From: an uncultured Mycoplasmatota bacterium
GTDB taxonomy: Bacteria; Bacillota_I; Bacilli_A; RF39; UBA660
DNA: 64,000 bases
Direction of reading: 5' to 3'
Assembly: GCA_948434005.1 (NCBI GenBank)
Contig: CAOJEH010000007.1
Location: 1 to 64,000 of the forward strand
Made by a program: the position numbers and the translations under genes. Every line of letters begins with the position of its first letter. The stretch's first letter is position 1. The notes beneath the pieces are model-generated. The model searched no databases, had not been told where the DNA came from, and was given only the letters and a program-made list of their open reading frames with translations. Shown in pieces: positions 49,978-59,806 of this stretch.

Positions 49978-52131
49978 CTATTTTTCAAGTAAACTTAACC
50001 CTACTTTTTCCTTTTCTATATCAATACTATCAACATAACAATCTACTATATCTCCTACTGAAAATAAATCTGATGGATGCTTTATAAATTCATGACTTAA
50101 TTTAGAAATATGAGCAAGTCCATCATTATGTAGACCTATATCAATAAATAGACCAAAATCAACTACATTACGAACCGTTCCTTGTAAGCTTTGTCCTTGA
50201 TGCAAATCCTCAATATGTAACACATCACTTTTTAAAATTGGTTTAGGCATATTATCTCTTGGATCTCTTTCTGGTGACTCTAAAGATTTTACGATATCTT
50301 CTAAAGTATATCGATCTATTCCTATTTCTTTACTTAATTTTTCTACATTAATCTCTTTTAATTTTTCTTTTAATAATGGTGAACCTATATCATTAGTATT
50401 AAATCCTAAATTAGTCAGTAATTTTATAGTTTCTTGATAACTTTCTGGATGAATAGAGGTTTTATCTAGAGGATTTTCTCCATCAGGTATTCTAATAAAT
50501 CCAATAGCTTGCTCATATACTTTTTCTGTTATTCCTTTTACTTTTTTTATTTCATCTCTATTTTTAAATTTTCCTAAGATATCTCTTGCTTTTAAGATTT
50601 CTTCTATTGCCCTTTTAGATAATCCTGATACATAAGAAAGTAGGCTTTTACTAGCTGTATTTATATTTACGCCTACTGAGTTTACGCATTTCTCTACTAC
50701 AAAGTTTAGAGATTCATCTAATTTCTTTGGAGTAACATCATGTTGATAAAGACCTACTCCTATACTTTTAGGATCTATTTTTACAAGTTCTGATAGTGAA
50801 TCTTGTAATCTCCTACCAATACTAATAGCACTTCTTTTTTCAACTGTTAAATCAGGAAATTCCTCTATTGCAAGATTAGATGCTGAATAAACTGAAGCTC
50901 CGGCTTCACTAACTATAATATAATCAACATGTCTTTTAGCTTCTTTAATTGTTTCCGCGATAAATGCCTCACTCTCACGAGATGCAGTTCCATTTCCAAT
51001 TGCAATTATATCTACATTATATTTATCAATTAATTCTAATACTTTTTTCTTAGACTCTTCTATTTTATTATGAGGCTCTGTTGGATAAATAACTGCAATC
51101 TCTAGAGGTTTTCCTGTTTTATCTAAGACTGCTAATTTACAACCTGTACGAAAAGCTGGATCATAACCTAAAACAACTTTTTCTTTAATAGGTGGTGTAA
51201 GTAATAGATGTTCTACATTATCTTTAAAGTTTTCTATAGATACTTCTTCTGCTTTTTCCTTTAATTCTTTTCTTATTTCTCTTTCTACACTAGGAAGAAT
51301 TAATCTTTTTAAAGAATCTACTATAGACTCTTTTACTATAGGTACTACAAAACTTTTTTCATTCTTTATTAATTTCTTTTCTAAAAATACTATAATATCA
51401 TCATTACTATAATCTAATGAAACTGATAAAACTCCTTCTTTTTCACCTCTATTTATAGCCATTATTCGATGTGGTTTAATCCATTTTATTAATTCATTAT
51501 AATTATAATATATTTCGTATGTTTTATTTTTATCTTTATCTTCTTTAGTTTTCTTTAATTTAGATACTATTACTCCATTTTTAAAGATATATCCTCTTAT
51601 ATACTTTCTAAATGATGCATTATCACTAGTCCATTCTGCAATTATATAACTTGCGCCTAAAACTGCATCATCAACTGTTTTAATATTCTCATTTAAATAC
51701 GATTTAGTAAGACTTTCTATATCACCTGTTATTGGATATGACATAATCTTTTTAGCTAGTGGTTCTAGCCCATTTTTAATAGCTTCTGTTGCTTTAGTCT
51801 TTTTCTTTTCTTTATATGGTCTATATAAATCTTCTACTTCTACTAATTTAGAACAATTCATTATAGAAGTTTTCAACTCATCTGTAAGTAGTCCTTTTTC
51901 ATCAATAAGTCTAATTACATCTTCTTTTCTTTTTAATAAGTTAACTTGATATTCATAAACCTCATTTATCTTTCTAATTACTTCTTCATCAAGTGCTCCA
52001 GTAGCTTCTTTTCTATATCTTGCAATAAAGGGAATTGTATTACCATCACTCAATAATGATAAAACAGTATTAACCTGTTTTTCTGTAATAGATAAATCTT
52101 TACTAATTTCTTTTATAATTAATTCATTCAT
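49978..52131 (-). CDS. tex: Tex family S1 RNA-binding protein
   Basis: A 717-residue protein of normal Tex length: N-terminal helical region 'TIPFIARYRKEATGALDEE', YqgF/RuvX-like nuclease-fold domain ('VVLGYDPAFRTGCKLAVLDK', 'IAIGNGTASRESEAFIAETI'), helix-hairpin-helix region ('GVNINTASKSLLSYVSGLSK') and a C-terminal S1 domain ('GTVRNVVDFGLFIDIGLHND'). Tex binds RNA and nucleic acids and affects gene expression; it interacts with transcription. Transcribed leftward together with the HipA-like gene; divergent from an unknown gene. Confidence 0.93.
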   Translation of the reverse strand: MNELIIKEISKDLSITEKQVNTVLSLLSDGNTIPFIARYRKEATGALDEEVIRKINEVYEYQVNLLKRKEDVIRLIDEKGLLTDELKTSIMNCSKLVEVEDLYRPYKEKKKTKATEAIKNGLEPLAKKIMSYPITGDIESLTKSYLNENIKTVDDAVLGASYIIAEWTSDNASFRKYIRGYIFKNGVIVSKLKKTKEDKDKNKTYEIYYNYNELIKWIKPHRIMAINRGEKEGVLSVSLDYSNDDIIVFLEKKLIKNEKSFVVPIVKESIVDSLKRLILPSVEREIRKELKEKAEEVSIENFKDNVEHLLLTPPIKEKVVLGYDPAFRTGCKLAVLDKTGKPLEIAVIYPTEPHNKIEESKKKVLELIDKYNVDIIAIGNGTASRESEAFIAETIKEAKRHVDYIIVSEAGASVYSASNLAIEEFPDLTVEKRSAISIGRRLQDSLSELVKIDPKSIGVGLYQHDVTPKKLDESLNFVVEKCVNSVGVNINTASKSLLSYVSGLSKRAIEEILKARDILGKFKNRDEIKKVKGITEKVYEQAIGFIRIPDGENPLDKTSIHPESYQETIKLLTNLGFNTNDIGSPLLKEKLKEINVEKLSKEIGIDRYTLEDIVKSLESPERDPRDNMPKPILKSDVLHIEDLHQGQSLQGTVRNVVDFGLFIDIGLHNDGLAHISKLSHEFIKHPSDLFSVGDIVDCYVDSIDIEKEKVGLSLLEK

Positions 52132-52267
52132 ATAATACCTCTTTTCATAATATTAGTTTATCATTTATTTATAATTAATGTAACCCCACATGCTAATATT
52201 AATTAGGTTATAAATGTTGATTGACAGAGAATTAGTTTTAATATAATATTGATTTAGAGGTATATAT

Positions 52268-52849
52268 ATGAGTAAAGTTGAATTTATAGAAAATGATAAA
52301 GTAGACTATGATTTTGAAGATCCTTTTGTAAAGACTATTATAGAAGAATTCGAACTTGATATTAATGATGATGATGACTTAATAGTATTATCAAGAGAAA
52401 TCAATCTAGCATGTGTTATTTATTTACTTAGTAATATTCAAATTAAAATGTTAAAGAAGTATTGGGAAACTAAAAGAAAAAGAAAGTTATCTGATGATGA
52501 GGTAATGACTATTGCTGAAAGTAAACATCCTTTTAGAATATATTCATATACTCATAAAATGGATTTAGATTTTCATTGGACAGAAAAAGCTACCATGTAT
52601 AATGATATTAATAAAATCCTTACTATTAACGATTTAGGTATGCCTGTATTTACTACATATAATCAAATTGAATTATACTATGCTTTACTAAATAAAGATC
52701 TTTCTTTTATTGCGGATTATTATGCTTGTCTTGTTCATGTGAGTCAAAGGAGAGAATTATTTGATATGAAAGTTGATGAATATATTGAAAGAGTAATTTC
52801 CAAAGATAATGAAGCAAAAGTGGATGGTAAACAAATGATTAAAAAATAA
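52268..52849 (+). CDS. Unknown acidic protein
   Basis: A 193-residue helical acidic protein without recognised domain: 'FVKTIIEEFELDINDDDDLI', 'IQIKMLKKYWETKRKRKLSD', 'LYYALLNKDLSFIADYYACL'. A consensus TTGACA -35 with TAATAT 17 bases later lies upstream and GAGGT before the ATG. Monocistronic, ending at a shared terminator. Conserved position next to tex cannot be judged from one window. Confidence 0.6.
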   Translation: MSKVEFIENDKVDYDFEDPFVKTIIEEFELDINDDDDLIVLSREINLACVIYLLSNIQIKMLKKYWETKRKRKLSDDEVMTIAESKHPFRIYSYTHKMDLDFHWTEKATMYNDINKILTINDLGMPVFTTYNQIELYYALLNKDLSFIADYYACLVHVSQRRELFDMKVDEYIERVISKDNEAKVDGKQMIKK

Positions 52850-52872
52850 AAAGAGATTTCTCTCTTTTTTTA
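52850..52872 (+). terminator. Bidirectional terminator
   Basis: AAAAAGAGA and TCTCTTTTTTT pair around a four-base loop. A/T runs on both sides serve the two convergent genes. Confidence 0.7.
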
Positions 52873-53559
52873 CTTTCCATCTCGTAAAACTTCAACAACT
52901 ACGTTTCTTTCAACACCATCTTTTCCTTCTTGCTTATTAGTTAACATGTCTATTAAGAAAGTTCTTCCTTCACCTATAGCGCCACCTCTATCTAAAACAA
53001 TAGCTAAAGTATTATTTCCAAATGAAGTGTTTTTCAGTCTTACAATTGACCATTTTTTTATCTCTGGTCCTGCAGCTATAATTCTTAGATTTCCATAGTT
53101 GCTATCATAATAATACAATCTACCATCACTTATATCTGTACCCGTTGAAGTTACACCACTACAACCCCTACAATTGGCATTGTAAAAGCTCATTTTTCCA
53201 GTATAACTTCTTAAAACATCACTAGCTTGAACCGGTTTTTCTTCCTCTTTTACCTCTACTACAGGATCTTTAACAACTATGTTTTCTTTTTCTTCTATGG
53301 TTTCTTCTATATCTTCTTTTGTATTAATTTCCTCTTCTTCAATTATCTCTTCTTGTTCTTTTTTTTGTTCTTCTATTTTTAACTTTTCTTTTTTTATTTC
53401 ATCTATTCTTTCAGAACTAAATATTATTGATGTTGATAATTTTTTAGGAGATATTTTGGCTGTTGTTTTAGTTGTGTCTACATTAACAGTTAATAGTATA
53501 ACTGGTAATGAAAATAGTAATATCCAATTGAGGGGTACTATTAATTTATTTTTTTTCAT
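52870..53559 (-). CDS. Secreted 3D-domain protein with coiled coil
   Basis: A 229-residue exported protein: N-terminal membrane/signal segment (residues ~6-27), a very acidic Glu/Lys coiled coil (~45-105), and a C-terminal 3D (double-psi barrel) domain with 'MSFYNANCRGCSGVTSTGTD' and the Asp-rich signature 'AIVLDRGGAIGEGRTFLIDM'. 3D domains occur in lytic transglycosylase-like and Rpf/YabE-type wall enzymes. ATG at 53559 behind AAGGAG. A probable peptidoglycan-acting enzyme; the two Cys in the domain may form a disulfide. Confidence 0.78.
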   Translation of the reverse strand: MKKNKLIVPLNWILLFSLPVILLTVNVDTTKTTAKISPKKLSTSIIFSSERIDEIKKEKLKIEEQKKEQEEIIEEEEINTKEDIEETIEEKENIVVKDPVVEVKEEEKPVQASDVLRSYTGKMSFYNANCRGCSGVTSTGTDISDGRLYYYDSNYGNLRIIAAGPEIKKWSIVRLKNTSFGNNTLAIVLDRGGAIGEGRTFLIDMLTNKQEGKDGVERNVVVEVLRDGK

Positions 53560-53647
53560 ATTAAAAACTCCTTGCATATATCATCGTAACATATATACAA
53601 AGAGTTTACAATTATTTTACTAAATTTTACTTGCCAATTTTTGTCAA

Positions 53648-54715
53648 TTATTGTCTAGAACACTCATATCCTGAAGATTTCATTTTACTTTCTATCTTAT
53701 CTATACTTTCTTTTTTCTTAAATTCAGGGTATATTCCACCAGCTTCTACAAAAGCCGCCTTTACTTCTTTTATTTTTAATGTTTCATAATCAAGTTTTTC
53801 TCTAGTTATATTAGTACCATTATTAAGACTACATGATATACTTACACCATCTAGTTCACCTGCTTCAAGTTTTAACCTTTCACAATTTTCATTTAAATCT
53901 TTTAATTCCTTTTCATCTTCTGTTCTATCACCTACAGTAGTTATTATATATTCTAATTTATACATTTTGCCATTGATTATCCAAAATTTTGCAGTAGTAT
54001 TAATATCTAGGTTCTCGCTTGTTCTAGAATTTTTACATATTGATACACCGTCCATTATAATAGGTTCGGCATTTCTGCTTTTTTGGTATTTTGATATCAT
54101 ATTACTTAGCTCTGGTAAAAACCACACTATTGCAAAGAACACTAGGAATAGAAGACCTGCCATAACACGCTTAAATGTACTTGGCTCATCACTTTTTTTA
54201 ATTTCAGTATTTACTGGTTGAGTTTGTGGTTCTGCTGCTGAAGTTACTCCTTCTTTTGTCGCTGCCGGTTTTTTTGCCTCTTCTTGAGCCTTTAATTCTG
54301 CAGTTTTTTTAGCTTCCTGTGCTTTTAATTCTGCAGTTTTTTTAGCTTCTTCTTGGATCTTTAATTCTTCAGCTTTTTTAGCCTCTTCTTGGGCCTTTTG
54401 CTCCGCTGCCTTTGCTTCTTCTCTTAGACGGTTTGCTTCAAGCCTTTTTCTTGCTTCTTCCTGAATTCTTTTCTCTTCTGCGATTCTTGCTTCTTCTTTT
54501 GCTTTTTGCTCTGCAGCTAGTTTTTCTTTATTATTCAAAGCCTCTAATTGTTGCTCTTTTGTTAAGGCTTTTGTTCTTTCCATTTGTTCAGCTAAAGCAA
54601 CTTCATCACCACTTATAACCTCACCTACTTCTTCTGAAGATATAACATTTTTGTCTAGTTTTTCTATGGGTGATTCTTCTAAGTTTTCCTGCTTTTGGTT
54701 ATCCTTTTTTTTCAT
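53648..54715 (-). CDS. Membrane protein with long repetitive coiled coil
   Basis: A 355-residue protein: a charged N-terminus, a long Ala/Glu/Lys/Gln coiled coil (~50-155) with 11-12-residue repeats such as AEELKIQEEAKK and TAELKAQEEAKK, a Pro/Thr linker, one membrane helix (~188-205, 'AGLLFLVFFAIVWFLPEL') and an extracellular domain with four Cys (~215-355: 'MDGVSICKNSRT', 'LDGVSISCSLNNGTN'). The topology puts the coiled coil in the cytosol and the C-terminal domain outside. Unknown family; it lies just after rpe in the core block. Confidence 0.7.
   Translation of the reverse strand: MKKKDNQKQENLEESPIEKLDKNVISSEEVGEVISGDEVALAEQMERTKALTKEQQLEALNNKEKLAAEQKAKEEARIAEEKRIQEEARKRLEANRLREEAKAAEQKAQEEAKKAEELKIQEEAKKTAELKAQEAKKTAELKAQEEAKKPAATKEGVTSAAEPQTQPVNTEIKKSDEPSTFKRVMAGLLFLVFFAIVWFLPELSNMISKYQKSRNAEPIIMDGVSICKNSRTSENLDINTTAKFWIINGKMYKLEYIITTVGDRTEDEKELKDLNENCERLKLEAGELDGVSISCSLNNGTNITREKLDYETLKIKEVKAAFVEAGGIYPEFKKKESIDKIESKMKSSGYECSRQ
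54271..54412 (-). repeat. Imperfect 33-36-bp tandem repeats in coiled-coil gene
   Basis: About four units encode (A/T)(A/E)ELKxQEEAKK-type repeats. Two central units share AATTCTGCAG plus a T run on the plus strand. Unit number may vary without frameshift since units are multiples of three. Confidence 0.6.
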
Positions 54716-54738
54716 ACTATCATCTCCCTAGTTATTCT

Positions 54739-55362
54739 TTATCTTACTTCATCTATTTTTTTCTGAAAATCATCTGCTAATATAACATAACTACCAACAA
54801 CTAAAATATCAGCATTCTTACACTTATCTTTAGTATCTTTATTGATTCCACCATCTACATTTATTAACGCTTTACTATTATATTCTTTAAGTAATACTTT
54901 TAACTCATTAATTTTATTTTCAGTATCATCTATAAATTTTTGGCCACCCTCACCTGGTTCTACAGACATCACCAATATAAGATCAAGTAATGGTAAATAT
55001 GGAACCAATTCTTTTACTTCAGTATTAGGTTTTATAGCTAATCCACATTTTATACCATATTTTTTAATTAACTCTAGGTTTTTTAGCACATCATCTGTCT
55101 CTATATGAAATGTTATATATTCCGTATTTAGACTAGCATAATCTTTAATATATTTCTTTGGATTTTTAACCATTAAGTGAACATCTAATCGTTTTGATGT
55201 ATATTTATATATATTTCTCATTTCTTTAAATGGCATAGTTTTTTTCTTTACAAATATACCATCCATAATATCAACATGAATATAGTCTGTATCTGTTTCA
55301 TTAAGTTTCACTAAATCTTTAGGAATGTTTGGGCTACTTAAAAACGAAGTTGATATTTTCAT
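54739..55362 (-). CDS. rpe: Ribulose-phosphate 3-epimerase
   Basis: A 207-residue TIM-barrel epimerase interconverting ribulose 5-phosphate and xylulose 5-phosphate. Visible motifs: 'MKISTSFLSS', metal His/Asp in 'YIHVDIMDGIF', 'LDVHLMVKNPKKYI', 'LILVMSVEPGEGGQKFI' and 'INVDGGINKDTKDKC'. Slightly shorter than most (about 215-220). Four bases after rsgA; the rsgA-rpe order is common in Bacillota. Confidence 0.93.
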   Translation of the reverse strand: MKISTSFLSSPNIPKDLVKLNETDTDYIHVDIMDGIFVKKKTMPFKEMRNIYKYTSKRLDVHLMVKNPKKYIKDYASLNTEYITFHIETDDVLKNLELIKKYGIKCGLAIKPNTEVKELVPYLPLLDLILVMSVEPGEGGQKFIDDTENKINELKVLLKEYNSKALINVDGGINKDTKDKCKNADILVVGSYVILADDFQKKIDEVR

Positions 55363-55366
55363 TGTA

Positions 55367-56194
55367 TCACTTTCTTTCTATAAATTTAAGATAATTATCA
55401 TATCTTGACTTTATAATATTATTATCCATAACTGCCTTTTTTACCATACATTCTTGTTCATTTTTATGCATGCAGTCTTTATATATACAAGGATAATTTC
55501 TAAACTCTATAAATGCATCTCTTATTTCATCATTACTATATTCATAAAAATCAAGTGCTGAAAATCCTGGAGTATCTAATACTTTACCTCCATTTATATT
55601 AAATAGTTCAACTACTCTAGTTGTATGTCTTCCTCTTCCTAAAGCGATAGATACTTCACCAGTATCAAGGTTAAAATCTGGATTTAGTTTATTTAATAAT
55701 GTTGATTTGCCAGCTCCTGTTTGCCCTGTAAAAACACTTGTCTTATCTTTTAATAATTGTTTTATTTTATCTAGTTCCTTATTAAATATAACTTTATATC
55801 CTAATTTTTTATAATAATTTAATATAGTATTCACTTCTTTTAAATATTTATCACTTACAATATCGCTTTTGGTAATACAAATAATTGGTTCTACATTATG
55901 TAATTCCATAAGAACAATTAATTTATCTAATAGATTAAGAGAAAAATCAGGGGTCTTTAAACTAGTTATAAGAAATGCCTGATTTATATTAGCAACTGAA
56001 GGTCTATTAAAGAAATTTATCCTAGGTAATATTTCCTCAATAACCTTTTTTTCTTTATTAAAAATTACATAATCCCCCACTTTAGGAGTAATATTTTTAT
56101 TTCTAAATATTCCTCTACATTTGCAAATAATTTTTGAATTATTATAATTTACAATATGAGAATCACTGATTATCTTTACTATTTGACCTTTCAT
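55367..56194 (-). CDS. rsgA: Ribosome small-subunit-dependent GTPase RsgA
   Basis: A 275-residue circularly permuted GTPase: N-terminal OB domain ('KPKVGDYVIFNKE'-like), G4 'CITKSDIV' before G1 'TGQTGAGKSTLLNKL' and G3 'VLDTPGFSALDF', then the zinc site 'CIYKDCMHKNEQECMVKKAV' (CxxxxCxHxxxxxC). It checks 30S subunit maturation. A G5 run at 56074-56078 is in frame. Lies 14 bases after prkC. Confidence 0.94.
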   Translation of the reverse strand: MKGQIVKIISDSHIVNYNNSKIICKCRGIFRNKNITPKVGDYVIFNKEKKVIEEILPRINFFNRPSVANINQAFLITSLKTPDFSLNLLDKLIVLMELHNVEPIICITKSDIVSDKYLKEVNTILNYYKKLGYKVIFNKELDKIKQLLKDKTSVFTGQTGAGKSTLLNKLNPDFNLDTGEVSIALGRGRHTTRVVELFNINGGKVLDTPGFSALDFYEYSNDEIRDAFIEFRNYPCIYKDCMHKNEQECMVKKAVMDNNIIKSRYDNYLKFIERK

Positions 56195-56208
56195 ATTTTC
56201 TCCAATGC

Positions 56209-57981
56209 TTATTGTGTATTAGTATTATCATCATTTGTAGTTGGAGGATCTTCTTTAGGATCTTCCTTTGGTTCTTCTTTCTTAGTTGGTGTTGCTGCTA
56301 CTTCAATAGTTAAATTAGTTCCTTCAACAATTTCTGATCCTGCAATTCGAGATTGTGAGATTACTCTTCCTGCAGTATACGCATTTGTTTCTACTAAATT
56401 TTTCCTTAGTGTTAAATTATATTTCTTACAAAATGCTTCAGCATCATCTACACTATATCCTTCTGCAACCATATCAGGGAATACTTCTATTATATTTGGA
56501 ATATATAATGTGATTGAATCACCTTTTTTAACTTCACTACCTGCAGCTAGAGACTGACCTATAATTTCTTGTTCGTCATAATCTCCTTCCGTAACATCCT
56601 TTTTCTCTATAGTTACATTTAATTTGTATTTAGTTTCTAATAAAGTTTGAACTTCTATATAATTTTTTCCAGTATAGTCTTTTAGTTTAAAACTATCTTC
56701 GCCTGTTGACTTATATATTGTTACAGTAGAACCAACTTTCACTTTTTCGCCTTTAGGTGGATCTGTTTTTACGACTCTTCCTTTATCAACTTTTTTACTA
56801 GATACTTTTTTAATAGATGTATTAACTTTAAGTCCTAAATCTTCCAATTTCTTTTCAGCTTTACTAACGGTTAATCCTTTTACATTAGGTATCGTTACTT
56901 CTTCTGGTTTAGAAACGCTTGGTATTACAAAGAATATTAATATACCTAGTAAAATTAATCCTCCAAATACACTAGATAGAATTATGATTAGTTTTTTCTT
57001 TTTCTTATCATCTTCATCTTCTGGATCTACTTTTTGCGCTACTTGTGTATCTTCAATATCAGTTTCATTTTCTAATTCTTCTAGTTTCTTTAATCTTTTA
57101 GTATTCTCAGTTTCATGTTCTGGATACTTATAAACTAATGGTGCTTCATTCATTCTTTCATCATCAAGTGCAGTAAGCAAATCATCATGCATACTTTTAG
57201 CATCTTCATATCTATTTTTAGGATTTTTAGCAGTTGCTTTTAAAATTATATTTTCAACACTTTGAGGAATATTTGGATTATTTTCTTTTAGACTTGGTAG
57301 AGGATCCCTCATTTGTTTTAGTGCTATTTCAACAGCATTTTCACCTTTAAATGGAAGTTTTCCTGTTAATAACTCATAAAAGATAATTCCCATTGAATAA
57401 ATATCACTTTTAGTAGTTGAACCTTTACCGCTAGCTTGCTCTGGTGGTAAATAATGAACTGATCCCATTACTGAATTAGTTTGAGTAAGCTGTGTTGAAT
57501 TTAGTGCCATTGCAATACCGAAATCAGTAATCTTTATTTGACCATCATCTTGAATCATTATATTTTGAGGTTTCAAATCTCTATGAATTATATAAGAATC
57601 ATGGGCATGAGTCATTCCATCAGTTAGTTGAACTATTATGTCAATAGCTTCTGATAAAGTTAGGCTACCACGTTTTTTTAATAATTGTTTTAAAGTTTTA
57701 CCTTCTACATATTCCATTACAATATAATATAAGCCATTATCTTCTCCAACATCATACATCTCCACAATATTTGGATGTGACAGGCTTGATGCAGATAAAG
57801 CTTCTCTTTGAAATCTTCTAACAAATTTTTCATCATTAGATAAATCCCCTCTTAATATCTTTATCGCTACGTTTCTATCTAGTATCTCATCATATCCAAG
57901 GTAAACATTTGCCATTCCACCTTCACCAATACTTCTAATAATTTCATAGCGATCATTTATCTTTTGTCCCTTTGAAATCAT
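56209..57981 (-). CDS. prkC: PASTA-domain Ser/Thr protein kinase (PrkC/Stk)
   Basis: A 590-residue membrane kinase. Kinase domain ~10-270: 'SIGEGGMANVYLGYDEI', Lys in 'RNVAIKIL', catalytic 'HRDLKPQNIMIQ', 'ITDFGIAMAL' and 'GSVHYLPPEQASG'. A membrane helix (~328-350) leads to three extracellular PASTA repeats (starting near 'VTIPNVKGLTVSKAEKKLED') and a Thr/Asn-rich tail. It senses muropeptides/lipid II and controls growth and dormancy exit. Overlaps the phosphatase gene by one base, as is usual. Confidence 0.95.
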   Translation of the reverse strand: MISKGQKINDRYEIIRSIGEGGMANVYLGYDEILDRNVAIKILRGDLSNDEKFVRRFQREALSASSLSHPNIVEMYDVGEDNGLYYIVMEYVEGKTLKQLLKKRGSLTLSEAIDIIVQLTDGMTHAHDSYIIHRDLKPQNIMIQDDGQIKITDFGIAMALNSTQLTQTNSVMGSVHYLPPEQASGKGSTTKSDIYSMGIIFYELLTGKLPFKGENAVEIALKQMRDPLPSLKENNPNIPQSVENIILKATAKNPKNRYEDAKSMHDDLLTALDDERMNEAPLVYKYPEHETENTKRLKKLEELENETDIEDTQVAQKVDPEDEDDKKKKKLIIILSSVFGGLILLGILIFFVIPSVSKPEEVTIPNVKGLTVSKAEKKLEDLGLKVNTSIKKVSSKKVDKGRVVKTDPPKGEKVKVGSTVTIYKSTGEDSFKLKDYTGKNYIEVQTLLETKYKLNVTIEKKDVTEGDYDEQEIIGQSLAAGSEVKKGDSITLYIPNIIEVFPDMVAEGYSVDDAEAFCKKYNLTLRKNLVETNAYTAGRVISQSRIAGSEIVEGTNLTIEVAATPTKKEEPKEDPKEDPPTTNDDNTNTQ

Positions 57982-58724
57982 TATGCTTCACCTTCTTTAT
58001 CTCGTATTAAATATGCAACCGAAATATTATCTGTGCCACCCCTGTTATTGGCTTTTCTAATTAATTTAATTACTCTTTCTTCTATATCTGTATCCTCAAG
58101 TAAAACTTTTCCTATCTGTTCTGTATCAAGCATATTAGTAAGCCCATCACTTGAAAGTAATATCTCATCTATATCCATATCACAATCAAATATATCTACA
58201 TCAACCTGTGTTGATGCCCCCAATGCTTTCATTAAAACATTTTTCTTTGGATGATCCTTAGCTTCTTCTTTAGTAAGCTCTCCTGCTGATACTAATAAAT
58301 TTACAAGTGTATGATCATAGGTAACTTTATGTAGTTTGTTTTCTTTCATTACAAAGCCACTAGAATCACCTATATTACCAAATAATAAATACTCTTTTGT
58401 AAGTATTGTCATAACTAAAGTTGTACCCATACCTTTACTTTCAGGATGAGTCTTTTCATATTGAAATATTAATGTATTTATCTCATTTACACAGTCTCTA
58501 ATCCAATTAACCGAATCAACTTTACTCATATTTTTAAAAGTCCCATTAAAGTGTTTTCCGAGGTAACTTATTGCAATTGATGAAGCTACTTCTCCAGCAG
58601 AATGACCTCCCATTCCGTCTGCAATAGCCATTAGATAGTCACCATCAGAGTTTTTTACAATAATAACACTATCTTCATTATGATCTCTTACTTTCCCAGC
58701 ATCTGTTAAATAAAAAGATTTCAT
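57981..58724 (-). CDS. prpC: PP2C-family protein phosphatase (PrpC/Stp)
   Basis: A 247-residue Mg/Mn-dependent phosphatase: 'GKVRDHNEDSVIIVKNSDGD', 'LMAIADGMGGHSAGEVAS', 'GMGTTLVMTILTKEYLLFGN', 'LLSSDGLTNMLD' and 'NNRGGTDNISVAYLI' give all metal aspartates. It reverses phosphorylation by the neighbouring PASTA kinase. Overlaps rlmN by four bases. A G5 run (58217-58221) is in frame. Confidence 0.95.
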   Translation of the reverse strand: MKSFYLTDAGKVRDHNEDSVIIVKNSDGDYLMAIADGMGGHSAGEVASSIAISYLGKHFNGTFKNMSKVDSVNWIRDCVNEINTLIFQYEKTHPESKGMGTTLVMTILTKEYLLFGNIGDSSGFVMKENKLHKVTYDHTLVNLLVSAGELTKEEAKDHPKKNVLMKALGASTQVDVDIFDCDMDIDEILLSSDGLTNMLDTEQIGKVLLEDTDIEERVIKLIRKANNRGGTDNISVAYLIRDKEGEA

Positions 58725-59743
58725 ATACTCTCCTCCTTACTTCTTAGTTGTCCACATGCAGCGCTTATTTTTGTACCGAACTCACGTCTTATTGTTACAT
58801 TAATCTTATTCTTCTTTAGTATATCATAAAATCTCATTATTTGTATAGTTTTACTACGATTAAATCCTAAATTATCAGTATTATTGTAAGGAATTAAGTT
58901 TACATAAGCATTCATACCTTTAATTAAACTTGCTAATTCTAAAGCACATTCCTTAGTATCATTTATTCCATCTAATAAAATATATTCAAAAGTAAGTCTA
59001 CGATTAGTCTTTTCTATATATTTTTTCAATATTTTTATTAAATTATCTATTGAATATACTTTATTTATAGGCATAAGTTTATTTCTTAAATTATTATTAG
59101 GCGCATGTAGAGAAATAGCTAGATTTACTTGATAAGGAAAATTCATAAACTCTTCAATTTTTGGAATTATACCACAAGTTGAAATAGTAATATGTCTACT
59201 TCCTATTTGTAATCCCTTTGGACTATTAATAATTTTAACAAATCTAATAACATTATCATAATTATCAAAAGGTTCTCCTATACCCATAATAACTACATGA
59301 GTAATTTTTTCTTGTAAATTTTCTTCTACTCCAAGTACTTGTAATACCATTTCTGATGTAGTTAAATTTCTAACTTTTTTTCTTCTACCACTTTCACAAA
59401 ATTTACACCCCATATTACAGCCAACTTGACTAGATATACAAATACTATTTCCATAATCATGTCTCATTAAAACAGCTTCTATATGTTCTCTATCGTTTAA
59501 TTTAAATAAATATTTTGATACATCTATATCTTTTTCTACTTTAACTATTTCTAAGTTATTAAAAGTAAACTCATTTTGAAGTTTATCTCTAGTTTCTTTT
59601 TTAATATTAGTCATATCAGATAGATTATTAGTCTTTTTTTGATATAACCACGAAAACAATTGATCTGCATGAAACTTCTTATCATCATTTGATAAAAAGT
59701 ATTCTTCTAATTCTTCTATATCTAAGTCATATATACTCTTCAT
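58721..59743 (-). CDS. rlmN: 23S rRNA (adenine2503-C2)/tRNA A37 methyltransferase RlmN
   Basis: A 340-residue radical-SAM enzyme: cluster motif 'CNMGCKFCESG' (CxxxCxxC), 'HVVIMGIGEPFDNYDNVI' and methylation cysteines in 'SQVGCNMGCKF' context and 'KISAACGQLRSK'. It methylates A2503 of 23S rRNA. In most Bacillota rsmB lies between fmt and rlmN; here an unknown membrane gene is in that place. Confidence 0.94.
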   Translation of the reverse strand: MKSIYDLDIEELEEYFLSNDDKKFHADQLFSWLYQKKTNNLSDMTNIKKETRDKLQNEFTFNNLEIVKVEKDIDVSKYLFKLNDREHIEAVLMRHDYGNSICISSQVGCNMGCKFCESGRRKKVRNLTTSEMVLQVLGVEENLQEKITHVVIMGIGEPFDNYDNVIRFVKIINSPKGLQIGSRHITISTCGIIPKIEEFMNFPYQVNLAISLHAPNNNLRNKLMPINKVYSIDNLIKILKKYIEKTNRRLTFEYILLDGINDTKECALELASLIKGMNAYVNLIPYNNTDNLGFNRSKTIQIMRFYDILKKNKINVTIRREFGTKISAACGQLRSKEESI

Positions 59744-59781
59744 AAGTATCCTCCACTAAACATATTATATCAAAATATAAG

Positions 59782-59806
59782 AAAAAAAACGACTACTTAT
59801 AGTCAT
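59782..59806 (-). terminator. Intrinsic terminator between the unknown gene and rlmN
   Basis: GACTA/TAGTC around a four-base loop, followed by eight T on the minus strand, directly after the stop of the upstream gene. It separates priA-fmt from rlmN transcription, at least in part. Confidence 0.65.

Noticed and set aside
53279-53623. Rightward ORFs opposite the coiled-coil, ABC and kinase genes
   Set aside because: They are low-complexity Ser/Leu/Ile mirror frames of real leftward genes without ribosome sites.
58217-58221. G5 in prpC (and those in rsgA and the PHP gene) as further contingency tracts
   Set aside because: All are in frame and of ordinary length; no sign of disruption.
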